From contig NZ_JAKILB010000006.1 of assembly GCF_023283895.1 (NCBI RefSeq), positions 62,001-126,000 on the forward strand: 64,000 nt of DNA, in the 5' to 3' direction. The position numbers and the translations under genes were made by a program. This DNA is from Shewanella pneumatophori. GTDB lineage: Bacteria; Pseudomonadota; Gammaproteobacteria; Enterobacterales; Shewanellaceae. Positions 63,897 to 64,000 of this stretch are shown here, in pieces. The first letter of the stretch is position 1. Each line of letters starts with the position of its first letter. The notes under the pieces were generated by a model. It searched no databases, was not told where the DNA came from, and worked only from the letters and a program-made list of their open reading frames with translations.

Positions 63897-64000
63897 GTTG
63901 CTTGCATTTTAATTGAGTTAGCTTTAATTGCTTGGGTTTAGCCTGACTAAAACTAAGCAGTCAAAAGCAGAGGGGTCTGTAAATAACCACTGCCAATAAA

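Overview
This window is chromosomal DNA from a Shewanella-type gammaproteobacterium. The clearest sign is the metal-reduction (Mtr) locus at 40.5-59.0 kb: outer-membrane porin/cytochrome modules mtrDEF and mtrCAB, with extra surface multihaem lipoprotein cytochromes between them, next to feoAB and glnS as in known Shewanella genomes. The flanking genes (valine-catabolism mmsB/SDR, copper ATPase with CueR, NupC, PanP-type decarboxylase, glycerate kinase/GntP/CdaR) fit the same genus. No rRNA, tRNA, CRISPR array, transposase or integrase was seen.

Layout. 0-8.7 kb: end of a branched-chain amino-acid operon (mmsB, SDR), a small membrane protein, an S9-family lipoprotein that has lost two catalytic residues, a cueR/copA copper-efflux pair with a MerR-type 19-bp-spacer promoter, and the ABC-F protein YbiT. 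8.7-12.6 kb: an accessory island with diverged repeats, an integron-cassette-like unit with an attC-like site, and an AT-rich serine-hydrolase (beta-lactamase fold) gene. 12.6-22.5 kb: VOC protein, small lipoprotein, nupC behind an elaborately structured leader, DUF2059, Rof-like protein, porin, M17 aminopeptidase, LETM1-like protein, RNase HI, DUF1415 and LysE-type exporter. 22.5-29.3 kb: secreted M9 collagenase, two small envelope proteins, DUF2797 and a methyltransferase. 29.3-32.8 kb: two SigZ-type ECF sigma factors with Cys-containing tails flank a PatB/MalY C-S lyase and a rhodanese. 32.8-40.3 kb: aspartate decarboxylase-like enzyme, glycerate-use operon cdaR-gntP-glxK, a uracil-DNA glycosylase-like protein and a membrane protein.

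40.5-59.0 kb (all minus strand, transcribed mtrD to mtrB): mtrD-mtrE-mtrF-omcA2, then undA-like, then omcA, then mtrC-mtrA-mtrB. Counting CXXCH motifs gives 10 haems each in MtrD, MtrF, OmcA2, OmcA, MtrC and MtrA, and 11 in the undA-like gene: 71 in all. The undA-like gene carries a frameshift near its start. Hairpin terminators follow omcA2, undA-like, omcA and mtrB, giving four probable transcription units; CRP-like sites and one perfect FNR/EtrA-type box lie between them. Electrons would pass from periplasmic MtrA/MtrD through the MtrB/MtrE barrels to the surface lipoproteins and then to metal oxides or flavins. The divergent feoAB takes up the ferrous iron such reduction produces.

The most unusual signals are a riboswitch-like leader before nupC with mutually exclusive pairings, the undA frameshift, the catalytically degenerate S9 lipoprotein, the paired SigZ/PatB/rhodanese locus, and the integron-like cassette without an integrase.
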